64,000 bases of DNA from Pseudanabaena sp. FACHB-2040 (lineage in GTDB: Bacteria; Cyanobacteriota; Cyanobacteriia; Phormidesmidales; Phormidesmidaceae). Shown one piece after another: positions 27,052-35,024 of the stretch (positions within the stretch are counted from its first letter, which is position 1; the number at the start of each line of letters is the position of its first letter). Position numbers and translations under genes: made by a program. Location: positions 186,001 to 250,000 of the forward strand of contig NZ_JACJQO010000002.1 of the NCBI RefSeq assembly GCF_014696715.1, written 5' to 3'. The notes under the pieces are model-generated. The model did no database searches, had not been told where the DNA came from, and saw only the letters and a program-made list of their open reading frames with translations.

Positions 27052-27975
27052 CTAGCCTATGTGAGCCGCTAAGAGCGCTTCTACGGCCTGCCGTGTCGGC
27101 AAAGAAGGCTGAGCCCCAGCTTGCGAGACTGACAGAGCCGCTGTCGCTGTTGCAAACCGAGCTGCTTCTAGCAATGACACTCCCTCTGAAAGAGCAACAG
27201 CCAGCCCCCCATTAAAAGCATCTCCAGCGGCAACGGTATCGACCACTGGCACCTCAAAAGCAGGAACCGGAAAGGCAGCATCGGCAGCTTCTACCCAAAC
27301 GCCCTCAGCTCCTAGCTTGATCACAATTGCTCTAGCGCCTCGCTGCCGCAGCACCTTAGCGGCAGCAGCGGCGCTTTTTTGATCGGCTACCGGAAAGCCT
27401 ACCAACTGTTCAGCTTCCACCTGATTAGGCGTGAGCCAGTCGACCAGGCCATAAAACGCTTCTGGCAAATCATTGCGAACCGGGGCCGGATCAACTATCA
27501 CAGTGACGCCCTGCTGCTGCGCTGTCGCTGCTGCCGCCATCACTTCAGGCAGCGGCACCTCAAACTGCAGCAGCAAAGTATCATCAGGAGCCAACCTCGC
27601 TGACAACCGCTCAACATCACTACGAGCAACCCGGCCATTGGCTCCCGGAATCACAATAATGTGGTTGCGGCCTGAGGTATCAACTGCGATCGCAGCCACC
27701 CCAGAACTTACCCCCGCCTCTATCTGCACATCCCCCGTCTCAATTCCCTCTACCTGCAGCGATTGAATTAGGGCCTGACCAAAAGCATCATTCCCCACCC
27801 GGCCCACCATCCGCACCGCTGCCCCTAACCGCGCCGCCGCCACCGCCTGATTTGCACCCTTGCCTCCCGGCACCGTTGTAAATTCAGTCCCCAAAATCGT
27901 CTCTCCCGGCACCGGCAAACGCGGCGTCTGGCAGACAAGATCCATGTTGAGACTGCCGAAGATGTGAAGGGTCAT
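27052..27975 (-). CDS. rbsK: Ribokinase
   Basis: The 307-residue PfkB-family sugar kinase has motif 1 GGKGANQAVAAARLGA near residue 37 and the C-terminal motif 2 DTVAAGDAFNGGLAVAL, with catalytic Asp in AAGD. Length and the opening LHIFGSLNMDLV match RbsK of E. coli (309). It phosphorylates ribose with ATP. ATG 27975 is chosen; the frame upstream runs through the purine-rich repeat and is not conserved. A CNT nucleoside transporter gene lies 0.5 kb away on the other strand, consistent with nucleoside/ribose salvage. Confidence 0.93.
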   Translation of the reverse strand: MTLHIFGSLNMDLVCQTPRLPVPGETILGTEFTTVPGGKGANQAVAAARLGAAVRMVGRVGNDAFGQALIQSLQVEGIETGDVQIEAGVSSGVAAIAVDTSGRNHIIVIPGANGRVARSDVERLSARLAPDDTLLLQFEVPLPEVMAAAATAQQQGVTVIVDPAPVRNDLPEAFYGLVDWLTPNQVEAEQLVGFPVADQKSAAAAAKVLRQRGARAIVIKLGAEGVWVEAADAAFPVPAFEVPVVDTVAAGDAFNGGLAVALSEGVSLLEAARFATATAALSVSQAGAQPSLPTRQAVEALLAAHIG

Positions 27976-28085
27976 AGCAAGGAGCAGAAGGGCAGGGGAG
28001 CAAAGAGGAGAGAAGCAGAGGAGCAGGAGGGTAAAGCAACAGCGACAGAATCTTCTTCCCGCGTCGCCCCTGCCTCCTATTCTTC
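27976..28085. repeat. Purine-rich imperfect palindrome, copy 2
   Basis: A G/A-rich arm (about 27978-28033) and a C/T-rich arm (about 28050-28085) lie between rbsK and the 83-residue gene. GGCAGGGGAGCAAAGAGG at 27991-28008 is identical to the minus strand of 12085-12102. Confidence 0.6.
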
Positions 28086-28328
28086 CTCCGCTTGCCCCAA
28101 ATTCGTTACCGGCCGATCGCTGCTCCAGGCCCACCAAACGGTGCTGCACTCACAGTGGTAAAACTCTTGCCACTTGCGCCGGTGGTTTTCGGTGTAGACC
28201 GGGGAGCGACGGTTAATCCAAACCGACTGGGCCTTGCTGGTTTCCGCGCCGCAGCGAGGACAACAGAACTGAGTGGTATGAACTGCAGATTCAGTCCAAT
28301 TGGGCGGAATGGGGGAAAAGGCATCCAT
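28077..28328 (-). CDS. Small Cys-rich protein (83 aa)
   Basis: A short protein starting at ATG 28328 (MDAFSPIPPNWTESAV). CCPRCGAETS and the later FYHCECSTVWWAW give two Cys pairs (C-x2-C and C-x-C) suggesting a zinc ribbon or rubredoxin-like knuckle. It is on the same strand as rbsK, about 100 bp upstream with the purine-rich repeat in between. No specific function assigned. Confidence 0.65.
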   Translation of the reverse strand: MDAFSPIPPNWTESAVHTTQFCCPRCGAETSKAQSVWINRRSPVYTENHRRKWQEFYHCECSTVWWAWSSDRPVTNLGQAEEE

Positions 28329-28492
28329 AGAGCAGGGGATTACCGGGGTTTATCCCATTATGAGGCAGGTCAACTGGGAGTATCGAAGTTTTAAGCGAAA
28401 CCGAATTTAATCGCTGACTTGGGTATCTTTGAGGTCATTCAAGGTATGACTTAAGGCAAACTGGGTGAGGGTCTGAGGAGGACTAGTACCTT

Positions 28493-29839
28493 ATGCTGCT
28501 CCGATTGATTTCGCTACTGGGTCTTGCGGGGCTGTGTGCCATTGCCTGGTTGGGGTCAGAAAACCGCCGACAAGTGCCCTGGAAAATTGTTACCTGGGGA
28601 ATTGGTATTCAGCTGGTTTTAGGCGTTTTTATTTTTCTTTTCCCGGTGACGCGAGATGCCGTGGTCTGGCTCAGCGGCCTATTAAATGGGCTGATTGATG
28701 CTGCCGATGCCGGTTCCCGGTTTCTGTTTGGGCCAATTCTGGTGCCCGAGACGGGAACTACGGGCCCTGCCGGGGCCGGACGCTGGTTATCGCGAGCGCT
28801 GACACCCCCATTTGTGCCGGTTCCCGGTGACCGGATTGGGGGCGATAACCTGTCGATGGGCTACATCCTGGCATTTCGGGCACTGCCTCAGGTAATTTTC
28901 TTTTCGGCTATTTTTTCGCTGCTTTACAGCCTCAATGTTGTTCAGCCAGTGGTGCAGTTCTTTGCCCGGTTTTTTCGCTGGGCTATGAATATCAGTGGCG
29001 CTGAAGCGCTGGCAGGGGCGGCCAATATCTTTGTTGGGATCGAATCTGCGATCGCAATCAAGCCCTTTCTCCTAAGAATGACCCGCAGCGAGCTCTGCGC
29101 TGTTTTAGCCTCCTGTTTTGGCTCTATCGCCTCAACTGTGTTGGGGCTCTACGCAGGCTATTTGCGAGGCGTTTTCCCTACCATTTCTGGGCATCTAATG
29201 GCCGCTTCGGTGCTGACCATTCCGGCCGCTTTTGTCATGTCCAAGCTGCTGGTGCCTGAGACCGAAAAGCCCGAAACTTTGGGCGGAGTGCCCGAAATGA
29301 CAATGGAAGAATCTGACCAGCAAAGCCCTATGGATGCCCTGATTCTGGGGGCTTTAGACGGGGTCAAGATGGCTGTCGGCATTGCTGCTGCCCTAATCGC
29401 CATTTTGGGCCTGCTAGAGCTGCTGCAGATGATCCCCTTCGTCAACTTCGATGTGATTACCGGGGCCCTGTTTTTGCCGCTGACCTTCTTAACCGGGGTA
29501 TCTCTAGACTGGAACGAGCTGTGGGCTTCATCAGTGCTGATCGGTCAGCGGCTCCTCAAAACCGCGATTCCGCCCTATATCGGCCTAGCAGATTTATCAG
29601 CAGAAGGGGTCATTAGCGACCGAGCAATGGTGATTGTCAGCTATGTGCTCTGTGGCTTTGCCCACATTCCCTCAGTCGGCATATTTGTCGGTGGTTTGTC
29701 TGGTCTGGTGCCCTCTCGTCGTAAAGACATCGCCAGCGTCGTCTGGAAAGCGCTTTGGGCGGGTACTCTGGCAACTCTCATGACAGGCTGTATTGCGGGA
29801 ATCTACTTCTATGAGGGCACAGCGGTGCTGGGCAGGTAG
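28493..29839 (+). CDS. nupC: Concentrative nucleoside transporter (CNT/NupC family)
   Basis: A 448-residue membrane protein with about 9-10 hydrophobic segments. The stretches LSMGYILAFRALPQVIFFSAIFSLLY (shown in parts), NIFVGIESAIAIKPFL, LLRMTRSELCAVLASCFGSIASTVLG and GFAHIPSVGIFVGGLSGLVP are the CNT core. In the usual CNT motif the substrate-binding segment reads GQTEAPLLVKP; here it is GIESAIAIKP, so the coupling or substrate preference may be unusual. Likely imports nucleosides with sodium or protons. Confidence 0.88.
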   Translation: MLLRLISLLGLAGLCAIAWLGSENRRQVPWKIVTWGIGIQLVLGVFIFLFPVTRDAVVWLSGLLNGLIDAADAGSRFLFGPILVPETGTTGPAGAGRWLSRALTPPFVPVPGDRIGGDNLSMGYILAFRALPQVIFFSAIFSLLYSLNVVQPVVQFFARFFRWAMNISGAEALAGAANIFVGIESAIAIKPFLLRMTRSELCAVLASCFGSIASTVLGLYAGYLRGVFPTISGHLMAASVLTIPAAFVMSKLLVPETEKPETLGGVPEMTMEESDQQSPMDALILGALDGVKMAVGIAAALIAILGLLELLQMIPFVNFDVITGALFLPLTFLTGVSLDWNELWASSVLIGQRLLKTAIPPYIGLADLSAEGVISDRAMVIVSYVLCGFAHIPSVGIFVGGLSGLVPSRRKDIASVVWKALWAGTLATLMTGCIAGIYFYEGTAVLGR

Positions 29840-29841
29840 AA

Positions 29842-29860
29842 GGCAGAAGGGAGTTCTGCC
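29842..29860. other. Hairpin after transporter gene
   Basis: GGCAGAA (29842-29848) and TTCTGCC (29854-29860) form a 7-bp hairpin three bases after the transporter stop; no T run follows. Confidence 0.5.
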
Positions 29861-30005
29861 AAGGGTTTAGTCTGCGTCCAAACTAAGTTCAACCTGCGGT
29901 CTCTCTTCTACCTCTGCTTTCTGCCTTTCCTAAATCCACCATCCATAAAGTCTGCTGCCGTGAGATTCTATTAGGTGTCGATCCCTAATTAATTCTGAGG
30001 TTCCC

Positions 30006-31196
30006 GTGAAAGCGATCACCCTGCTTGGCTCCACCGGCTCCATTGGCACCCAGACGCTGGATATTGTGCAGCAGCACCCCGACAAATTTCGGCTGGTGGG
30101 TATTGCTGCCGGGAATAATGTGGAGCTGCTGGCTCAGCAGGTGCGCCAGTTTCGGCCTGAGATCGTGGCGATCTGCAATGAGGCCAAAATAGGGGAGCTG
30201 CGGGATGCGATCGCAGATCTCGATCCCCAACCGATCATCCTGGCTGGCGATGATGGGATAGTGGAAGTCGCCCGTTATGGCGATGCTGAAGCAGTCGTCA
30301 CCGGAATTGTGGGCTGTGCTGGGCTATTGCCGACCTTAGCCGCCATCGAAGCAGGCAGAGACATCGCGCTAGCCAACAAAGAGACCCTAATTGCTGGGGG
30401 GCCAGTGGTGCTGCCCCTAGTCGAAAAACACGGCGTCAAGCTACTGCCTGCAGACTCTGAGCACTCAGCCATTTTTCAGTGCCTTCAAGGCGTGCCGGAG
30501 GGAGGGCTGCGACGGATTTTGCTGACGGCCTCGGGCGGGGCGTTTCGAGACTGGCCGGTGGAAGATTTACCCAAGGTAAAGGTGTCCGACGCCCTCAAGC
30601 ACCCCAACTGGTCAATGGGCCGCAAAATCACGGTTGATTCGGCCACGCTGATGAATAAGGGACTGGAGGTGATCGAAGCCCACTATCTTTTTGGCCTCGA
30701 CTACGACCACATTGATATCGTCATCCATCCCCAAAGCATTATTCACTCGCTGATTGAGCTGCAAGATACCTCCATGCTGGCTCAGCTGGGCTGGCCCGAC
30801 ATGCGTCTCCCCCTGCTCTATGCCCTTTCTTGGCCAGAGCGCATTTACACCGATTGGGAACCGCTGGATCTGGTCAAGGCAGGCGATCTAACCTTCCGTG
30901 AACCCAATCACGACAAGTACCCCTGCATGGATCTGGCCTACGCAGCCGGGAGAGCCGGGGGCACCATGACAGCGGTGCTCAATGCAGCCAACGAGCAAGC
31001 CGTTTCCCTCTTCCTAGACGAGCGGGTGGGCTATCTAGATATTGCTCAGCTGATTGAGCGGGTGTGCGATCGTCACCAAACTGAGCTAATCGCCAGCCCC
31101 TCGCTAGACGACATTCTCACAGTTGATCGGTGGGCCAGGGCTGAGGTGCTCAGAGCTAACGAAACCCTCCATCAAACCACTGTGTCGTTGCGGTAG
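30006..31196 (+). CDS. dxr: 1-deoxy-D-xylulose 5-phosphate reductoisomerase
   Basis: The 396-residue enzyme starts at GTG 30006. NADPH motif [14 protein letters not shown] opens the protein, followed by [24 protein letters not shown], the metal/substrate region and [16 protein letters not shown]. It converts DXP to MEP, the second step of the plastid-type isoprenoid pathway that feeds carotenoids and chlorophyll tails. Length matches E. coli Dxr (398). Followed 9 bp later by a small membrane-protein gene, likely in the same transcript. Confidence 0.97.
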   Translation: MKAITLLGSTGSIGTQTLDIVQQHPDKFRLVGIAAGNNVELLAQQVRQFRPEIVAICNEAKIGELRDAIADLDPQPIILAGDDGIVEVARYGDAEAVVTGIVGCAGLLPTLAAIEAGRDIALANKETLIAGGPVVLPLVEKHGVKLLPADSEHSAIFQCLQGVPEGGLRRILLTASGGAFRDWPVEDLPKVKVSDALKHPNWSMGRKITVDSATLMNKGLEVIEAHYLFGLDYDHIDIVIHPQSIIHSLIELQDTSMLAQLGWPDMRLPLLYALSWPERIYTDWEPLDLVKAGDLTFREPNHDKYPCMDLAYAAGRAGGTMTAVLNAANEQAVSLFLDERVGYLDIAQLIERVCDRHQTELIASPSLDDILTVDRWARAEVLRANETLHQTTVSLR

Positions 31197-31205
31197 GGGA
31201 ATGCT

Positions 31206-31427
31206 GTGGAAATTATTCTAGTTCTGGGCGCGCTGATTGTTGTTGCCTTAGTAGTGGGGTGGCTATTCAAAGTTGTCGGCTCCACCTTACGAGCGCTGCT
31301 CTTTATTGGGTTTGTGCTCTTGGTACTGTGGGTCGTTTTTGGGATTGGCCCGGCTGCCATTTGGCAACAAATTCAGCAGCTGATTCCGGGGGGTGCCCCT
31401 TCTTCCTCACCACCACCTATTCGGTAA
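31206..31427 (+). CDS. Small membrane protein (73 aa)
   Basis: GTG-initiated frame 9 bp after dxr. Two hydrophobic helices occupy residues 3-20 and 27-46, leaving a short Pro/Ser tail (GGAPSSSPPPIR). I do not recognise a family; membrane localisation is the only firm statement. Tight spacing suggests translation with dxr. Overlapping hypothetical frames in the same stretch are rejected. Confidence 0.65.
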   Translation: MEIILVLGALIVVALVVGWLFKVVGSTLRALLFIGFVLLVLWVVFGIGPAAIWQQIQQLIPGGAPSSSPPPIR

Positions 31428-31466
31428 AAAATCACAGCTCCTACACAAACACAATTCATCAGAAAA

Positions 31467-31506
31467 CCTGGGCACCGGGCACAATTCCTTGTGCTTAGAA
31501 CCCAGG
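31467..31506. other. Compound hairpin between convergent genes
   Basis: CCTGGG (31467-31472) pairs with CCCAGG (31501-31506), enclosing GCAC-8 nt-GTGC (31479-31494). It lies between two convergent genes and may act in either direction; no T run is visible. Confidence 0.5.
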
Positions 31507-31536
31507 CTACTTGTAGGAGGCTTTAAAGAATTTGCC

Positions 31537-32319
31537 TTATGCGGCTGCTTTGTTACCCATGCGCTTGAGCAACTTCTCCCCCTGGTTAACGAAGCGCCGG
31601 TTCTTGCGGTATTGAAAGGGGGTAGAGCTTTTGATTTTGACAATCATGGTTTCTAGCGTGTCACGGGCTTCGGCTATCTGTCCCTGCTGCTGTTGAATTT
31701 GCGCTAAGAGCAGATGTCCTTGAGGGTGGCTCCACTGCTTGAGGTGGGTCTGTAGGTGGGCCTTGGCACCATCGAGATCGCCGATTTGAAAGAGCGTTTG
31801 TCCGTAGACCATTGAGGCATCGCCATAGGCAAACTCAGGTTGCGATCGCACCAGAGTTTGCAAGTGAACCTTAGCGACCTGTAGCTGTTTGCAATCCATT
31901 GCAATGCAAGCCGCTCCCCAAAGCGCTTTGATGTTTTCGGGTTCTTTCTCCAGAGCCTGATCGTATGCGATCGCAGCTTTTTCTCGATTGCCCATCTGAT
32001 AGTGAATATCGCCCAGCTTAATGTATTGATGGGCTTTACCAATATTCTTAACCTCAGCTTCGGCCTGCCATAGAGCATCGCGCAGTCGCCAGCGATTGGT
32101 AAAGTTAGATACCGGCAGAACGTTGGGATGGTTGGGCATCCAGCAAATAACAAAATAGAGGGCTGCACCCAGCACGTTAAGAAACAGAAGAATCCAGACC
32201 CAGTTGTGGCTCCCTTGACGACTGTTCTTCAGGCAGTCGTAGAGCATCCAAACCCAGAAAGCGGCCCCCACCAAGCTGAAAGGGCCCAATACGTTAAAAG
32301 CCATCGAGAGTAGTGCCAT
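31537..32319 (-). CDS. TPR protein with N-terminal membrane segments
   Basis: The 260-residue product starts at ATG 32319. Two hydrophobic segments (about residues 10-28 and 42-60) surround WMLYDCLKNSRQGSHNWVW, the start of a phospholipase-D N-terminal-like (PLDc_N) anchor; from about residue 95 the protein has TPR units (for example GKAHQYIKLGDIHYQMGNR and AIAYDQALEKEP). A membrane-anchored scaffold is the likely role. It converges with the small membrane-protein gene, and a hairpin lies in the gap. Confidence 0.8.
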   Translation of the reverse strand: MALLSMAFNVLGPFSLVGAAFWVWMLYDCLKNSRQGSHNWVWILLFLNVLGAALYFVICWMPNHPNVLPVSNFTNRWRLRDALWQAEAEVKNIGKAHQYIKLGDIHYQMGNREKAAIAYDQALEKEPENIKALWGAACIAMDCKQLQVAKVHLQTLVRSQPEFAYGDASMVYGQTLFQIGDLDGAKAHLQTHLKQWSHPQGHLLLAQIQQQQGQIAEARDTLETMIVKIKSSTPFQYRKNRRFVNQGEKLLKRMGNKAAA

Positions 32320-32469
32320 GATCCCGCTAGGTTTGCCCTGCTGCTTGACTTAAGGGAAATCTTCAAGCGTCGGCTCGGAGATTCCTGATGAATCTAAAAT
32401 TCCCTATACAAGCTGTGATCTAAATCTTTCACCACAATTTAAGGCAGTCTACTGATCCCCTCTCAAGGA

Positions 32470-32499
32470 CTTAAGCAAATGCCGAGACAATCCGCGTAG
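32470..32499. repeat. Direct repeat unit (30 bp), copy 1
   Basis: CTTAAGCAAATGCCGAGACA... ending GCGTAG matches 32649-32678 with three to four changes. The second copy runs straight into REP copy B, so the unit is probably part of a larger REP-associated repeat. Confidence 0.6.
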
Positions 32500-32557
32500 T
32501 AGCGCGTCTAGCTTAAACTATTGTTTTACTCTGAAGCGCCAGAACCCTTATTCCGCA

Positions 32558-32585
32558 GGGGTTACGCTTCGCTAATCCATCCTAC
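32558..32585. repeat. Variant REP-like palindrome (GGGTTACGCTTCGCTAATCC type)
   Basis: The element 32558-32585 has arms GGTTA and TAATCC around CGCTTCG and ends CATCCTAC, the same CCTAC end as the REP copies to its right. It precedes the RAYT gene. Confidence 0.55.
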
Positions 32586-32616
32586 AAAATCCCAACGCTT
32601 TAGACTTGCCGCGTTA

Positions 32617-32648
32617 GTAGGTTGGGTCAAGCACAGCACGACCCAACC
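32617..32648. repeat. REP-like palindrome, copy A
   Basis: A GTAG head followed by stem GTTGGGTC (32621-32628) and GACCCAAC (32640-32647), 11-nt loop. Orientation: GTAG at left. Confidence 0.8.
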
Positions 32649-32674
32649 CTTAAGCAAATTCCGAGAAAACCTGC

Positions 32675-32706
32675 GTAGGCTGGGTCAAGCGCAGCGCGAC
32701 CCAACA
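32675..32706. repeat. REP-like palindrome, copy B
   Basis: GTAGG head, stem TGGGTC (32681-32686) with GACCCA (32698-32703), loop AAGCGCAGCGC. Same orientation as copy A, and 9 bp from the RAYT stop. Confidence 0.8.
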
Positions 32707-32715
32707 CCCCTTTAA

Positions 32716-33258
32716 TCATTCCAACCCTACCCCTAAAGGCTCAGCTATCTTAACTTCAGTTCCCCAATCACTTAAATATTTTCCTGCTTCAACATATCGG
32801 GAGAAACTCGAGTAAGGCCAAGATTGGGGAGATATAACTAATCCATGTCTGACTGGATTGTAATGAATATAGTCTACATGATTAGCAAAATCTGTCTCAT
32901 CCCGAATCTGATGCTCCCAAAATCGGCGCTGCCAGACTGCCTGTTCCTCCTTCTTGATACGTGACAGGGTATGGTGCTCTTTATAGCGGTTAGAACAGCG
33001 ACGGCTAAAGTGGTCTTTGATTAATCGCCATCGAGTGGAAAAGTCTGCTACTCCCTCAGGTAATGTCCAGAGACAATGAATATGATCTGGCAGGATAACA
33101 ATGGCATCGATTGTGAAGGGATGGCGTTGCTTAACGTGGTGGAATGCCTGCCTTAATAGTTGAACGTTTTCGGCTTCGTGAAAAATACGCTGTCGCTGAT
33201 AAGTAACGACAGTGAAAAAGTAAGTAGCTCCAGGAGTTTTGGCACGACGGTATTCCAT
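32716..33258 (-). CDS. REP-associated tyrosine transposase (RAYT)
   Basis: A 180-residue Y1/HUH single-domain transposase (IS200-like fold). The HUH metal motif is in LPDHIHCLW and the catalytic Tyr is in the helix FANHVDYIHYNPVRHGLV; the front end YRRAKTPGATYFFTVVTYQRQR and RRFWEHQIRDE are family marks. ATG 33258 is preferred; the longer frame starts with TTG. It is flanked by REP palindromes in inverted orientation (copies A, B on one side and C on the other), the arrangement of bacterial RAYT/REP units that can copy REPs without being a classical insertion sequence. Confidence 0.92.
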   Translation of the reverse strand: MEYRRAKTPGATYFFTVVTYQRQRIFHEAENVQLLRQAFHHVKQRHPFTIDAIVILPDHIHCLWTLPEGVADFSTRWRLIKDHFSRRCSNRYKEHHTLSRIKKEEQAVWQRRFWEHQIRDETDFANHVDYIHYNPVRHGLVISPQSWPYSSFSRYVEAGKYLSDWGTEVKIAEPLGVGLE

Positions 33259-33353
33259 ACTGTTGTCTAGCCATTTCGAGTTTAGGGTAGACAAATGGGG
33301 TGAAATGGTAACAGAGTTGAGTGAGATTATGGAATTTGGCTTAACTGTGGGGG

Positions 33354-33385
33354 TGTTGGGTCGCGCCGCGCTTGACCCAACCTAC
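33354..33385. repeat. REP-like palindrome, copy C
   Basis: TGTTGGGTC (33354-33362) pairs with GACCCAAC (33374-33381), followed by CTAC at 33382-33385. It is the reverse complement arrangement of copies A and B, so the RAYT gene lies inside inverted repeats. Confidence 0.85.
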
Positions 33386-33400
33386 AGGATCTACTTAGAT

Positions 33401-33637
33401 TCACTCTTCTAAATTGAGATTGCCTAAATATAAGCGCTTAAACTCTTCTGCTGCTCTGGAGTTTATTTTGTAGAGCGCTCTAATGATTTCTAGCAATGTC
33501 TCAGAACTAGGGTCTCGCATTTCGTTAGCCCATCTGTAAACGTTTGATGCGCCAATACCCATTACAGTCGCTAATTTGCCCTGACTGATCTCATACTCTT
33601 CTAAAACAGCTTTTAATACCTTTCCAGCTTTTCCCAT
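33401..33637 (-). CDS. XRE-like helix-turn-helix regulator 1
   Basis: A 78-residue DNA-binding protein starting at ATG 33637 (an upstream in-frame GTG at 33649 is less similar to the paralogue). The helix-turn-helix is ISQGKLATVMGIGASNVYRWANEMRDPSSETL (split here) and the C-terminal helix ends RLYLGNLNLEE. It is about 50% identical by eye to the next gene, including the AEEF..LYLGN tail. Probably a dimeric repressor of the Cro/CI type. It lies between the RAYT unit and its paralogue. Confidence 0.85.
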   Translation of the reverse strand: MGKAGKVLKAVLEEYEISQGKLATVMGIGASNVYRWANEMRDPSSETLLEIIRALYKINSRAAEEFKRLYLGNLNLEE

Positions 33638-33697
33638 GCTTTCATGCACAGCATACCTACGGGGTCTAATCTGCGAGGTCTACTTGGCTTTCGCTTC

Positions 33698-33949
33698 TCA
33701 AGCTTCTTCTTGGCTTTCACCCTTAAGCACGTTCCCTAAATATAGCTGCACAAACTCTTCTGCAGCTTGATAATTCAGGCTCTTCAAAGCTTCTACAATT
33801 TCCACCACCGTTTCAGCCGTAGGATCTCGCTTGTCGTGGTACCAGCGAAATACGCTACCGCGCTCAACACCCATCGTAACGGCCAGTTGATTTTGAGTGA
33901 TGCCGTAAGTCTCTAAAATCTGCTTGAGTGCTTGACTTGCTCTACCCAT
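33698..33949 (-). CDS. XRE-like helix-turn-helix regulator 2
   Basis: An 83-residue paralogue of the preceding gene with MGRASQALKQILETYGITQ, the HTH core NQLAVTMGVERGSVFRWYHDK and tail AEEFVQLYLGNV. Start ATG 33949 is upstream of the 20-bp inverted repeat, so the gene may be regulated by that site. The pair arose by tandem duplication. Confidence 0.88.
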   Translation of the reverse strand: MGRASQALKQILETYGITQNQLAVTMGVERGSVFRWYHDKRDPTAETVVEIVEALKSLNYQAAEEFVQLYLGNVLKGESQEEA

Positions 33950-33983
33950 GCCCCAACTTTGTCAGAGGATCATGAGCACGTAA

Positions 33984-34044
33984 ATGTTGCTTAATGGATC
34001 ACATCGGGCCAGGACATGGTACTTTGTGATCCATTAAGCAACAT
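33984..34044. promoter_or_regulatory. 20-bp perfect inverted repeat (putative operator)
   Basis: ATGTTGCTTAATGGATCACA at 33984-34003 and its exact reverse complement TGTGATCCATTAAGCAACAT at 34025-34044, with 21 bp between, lie in the divergent gap between the XRE gene and the 87-residue gene. No T run follows, so a terminator is unlikely; the position suits a regulator binding site shared by both directions, or a cruciform. Confidence 0.6.
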
Positions 34045-34061
34045 CCGAGGACACTACTCCA

Positions 34062-34325
34062 ATGCCCAAAGCCTTCTTAACTTCCGATGCACAGAGCACT
34101 TCAGCTTCCGAAATCCAGGATGCCATTACCGCAGTGCCAAAGGCCGAGTCTGGGCGTGAGGAGGTCAAAATTTTAGTCACTGGCACATCTTATGGGGTGG
34201 AGCGGGTGGTCCACGAGCTGTACCGCGTTGGCTTTGCCGAAGTTCGCGAATGGAGCAAACCCCAGCCTACGGGCCGAGAAAATCAGGTGATGCGGATTTT
34301 GACTCGCTACATTCTGCTGGGGTGA
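34062..34325 (+). CDS. Conserved small protein of unknown function (87 aa)
   Basis: The product has a disordered Ser/Ala-rich start and a core KILVTGTSYGVERVVHELYRVGFAEVREWS (given in parts: ILVTGTSYGVERVVHELYR and FAEVREWS) that looks like an alpha/beta mini-domain. I recall similar cores in cyanobacterial hypothetical proteins but no function. ATG 34062 follows GAGGACAC. It is divergent from the XRE genes across the inverted repeat. Confidence 0.7.
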   Translation: MPKAFLTSDAQSTSASEIQDAITAVPKAESGREEVKILVTGTSYGVERVVHELYRVGFAEVREWSKPQPTGRENQVMRILTRYILLG

Positions 34326-34388
34326 GGCGTTTAGTCACTTAGGGAAGTGTCCCAACTACAGTTCTAGTGACGCGTCTGTTGGGAAATT

Positions 34389-34988
34389 ATGATCTTAACT
34401 TTTCCAGTGAGGACACCTGAGTTGAAAAACGTTCGTTGGCTGGTCATGGCTGTGGCGGCTGCTCTAGTAGCCCCTTCCCTTCATGTCGCACCAGCCCAGG
34501 CGCAGATGGATGGTAGCTATGTCGGTGTTCCCCTCGATAGCGCCATTGCACCGAGGGCCGGAGCAGGGCTGGTAGACAGCAGTAACCCGGCAGCAACCAT
34601 TCTTCAAAGCGTGCTGCAGCCTGGGAGCCAACCGGTTCAGGGAGACACTGGGCTGCAGTATCAGGGCCGGATGGATCTGCCCGACTCTAACCTGTCGGTG
34701 CGAGGCTCGGTCTACGTTAACGGCGAGTCGAGCGCAGTGCTGCCAACGCTTTCCTACGATATGTCTGTCAGACAGGGCACCAATGTTTATGCAGGAGCGG
34801 GCGTGGCGCTGGTCAACGGCAGTACCCCCATTGGCGATCGCAATGGCCTAGTGCTCAATGCTGGAGCTGAAACAGAGGTAGCGTCGGGCTTAGTGCTCTT
34901 TGGCGATGCCAAGATGGGCGTTAATACAGACTCGGCTCGGGGTAACTCGCCTATGCGGCTGCAGGTGGGGGTCGGTCGTCGCTGGTAA
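34389..34988 (+). CDS. Exported outer-membrane-like beta protein
   Basis: The 199-residue protein has a signal peptide (NVRWLVMAVAAALVAPSLHVAP, cleavage near AQAQ) and a mature part of alternating polar/hydrophobic strands (for example NLSVRGSVYVNGESS, YAGAGVALVNGSTP, GVNTDSARGNSP) ending in a C-terminal RRW, the common outer-membrane barrel signature of a terminal aromatic residue. It is short for a barrel (about 8 strands). ATG 34389 is used; a TTG at 34423 is possible since the signal starts there. Function unknown. Confidence 0.65.
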   Translation: MILTFPVRTPELKNVRWLVMAVAAALVAPSLHVAPAQAQMDGSYVGVPLDSAIAPRAGAGLVDSSNPAATILQSVLQPGSQPVQGDTGLQYQGRMDLPDSNLSVRGSVYVNGESSAVLPTLSYDMSVRQGTNVYAGAGVALVNGSTPIGDRNGLVLNAGAETEVASGLVLFGDAKMGVNTDSARGNSPMRLQVGVGRRW

Positions 34989-35024
34989 AGCCAGAATCGC
35001 CTTAACTCCGCTAAGGGTAACGGC

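Noticed and set aside
32470-33385. Complete insertion sequence with target duplication
   Set aside because: The flanking palindromes are REP elements and no target-site duplication or terminal repeats of an IS type are visible; the RAYT explanation fits better.
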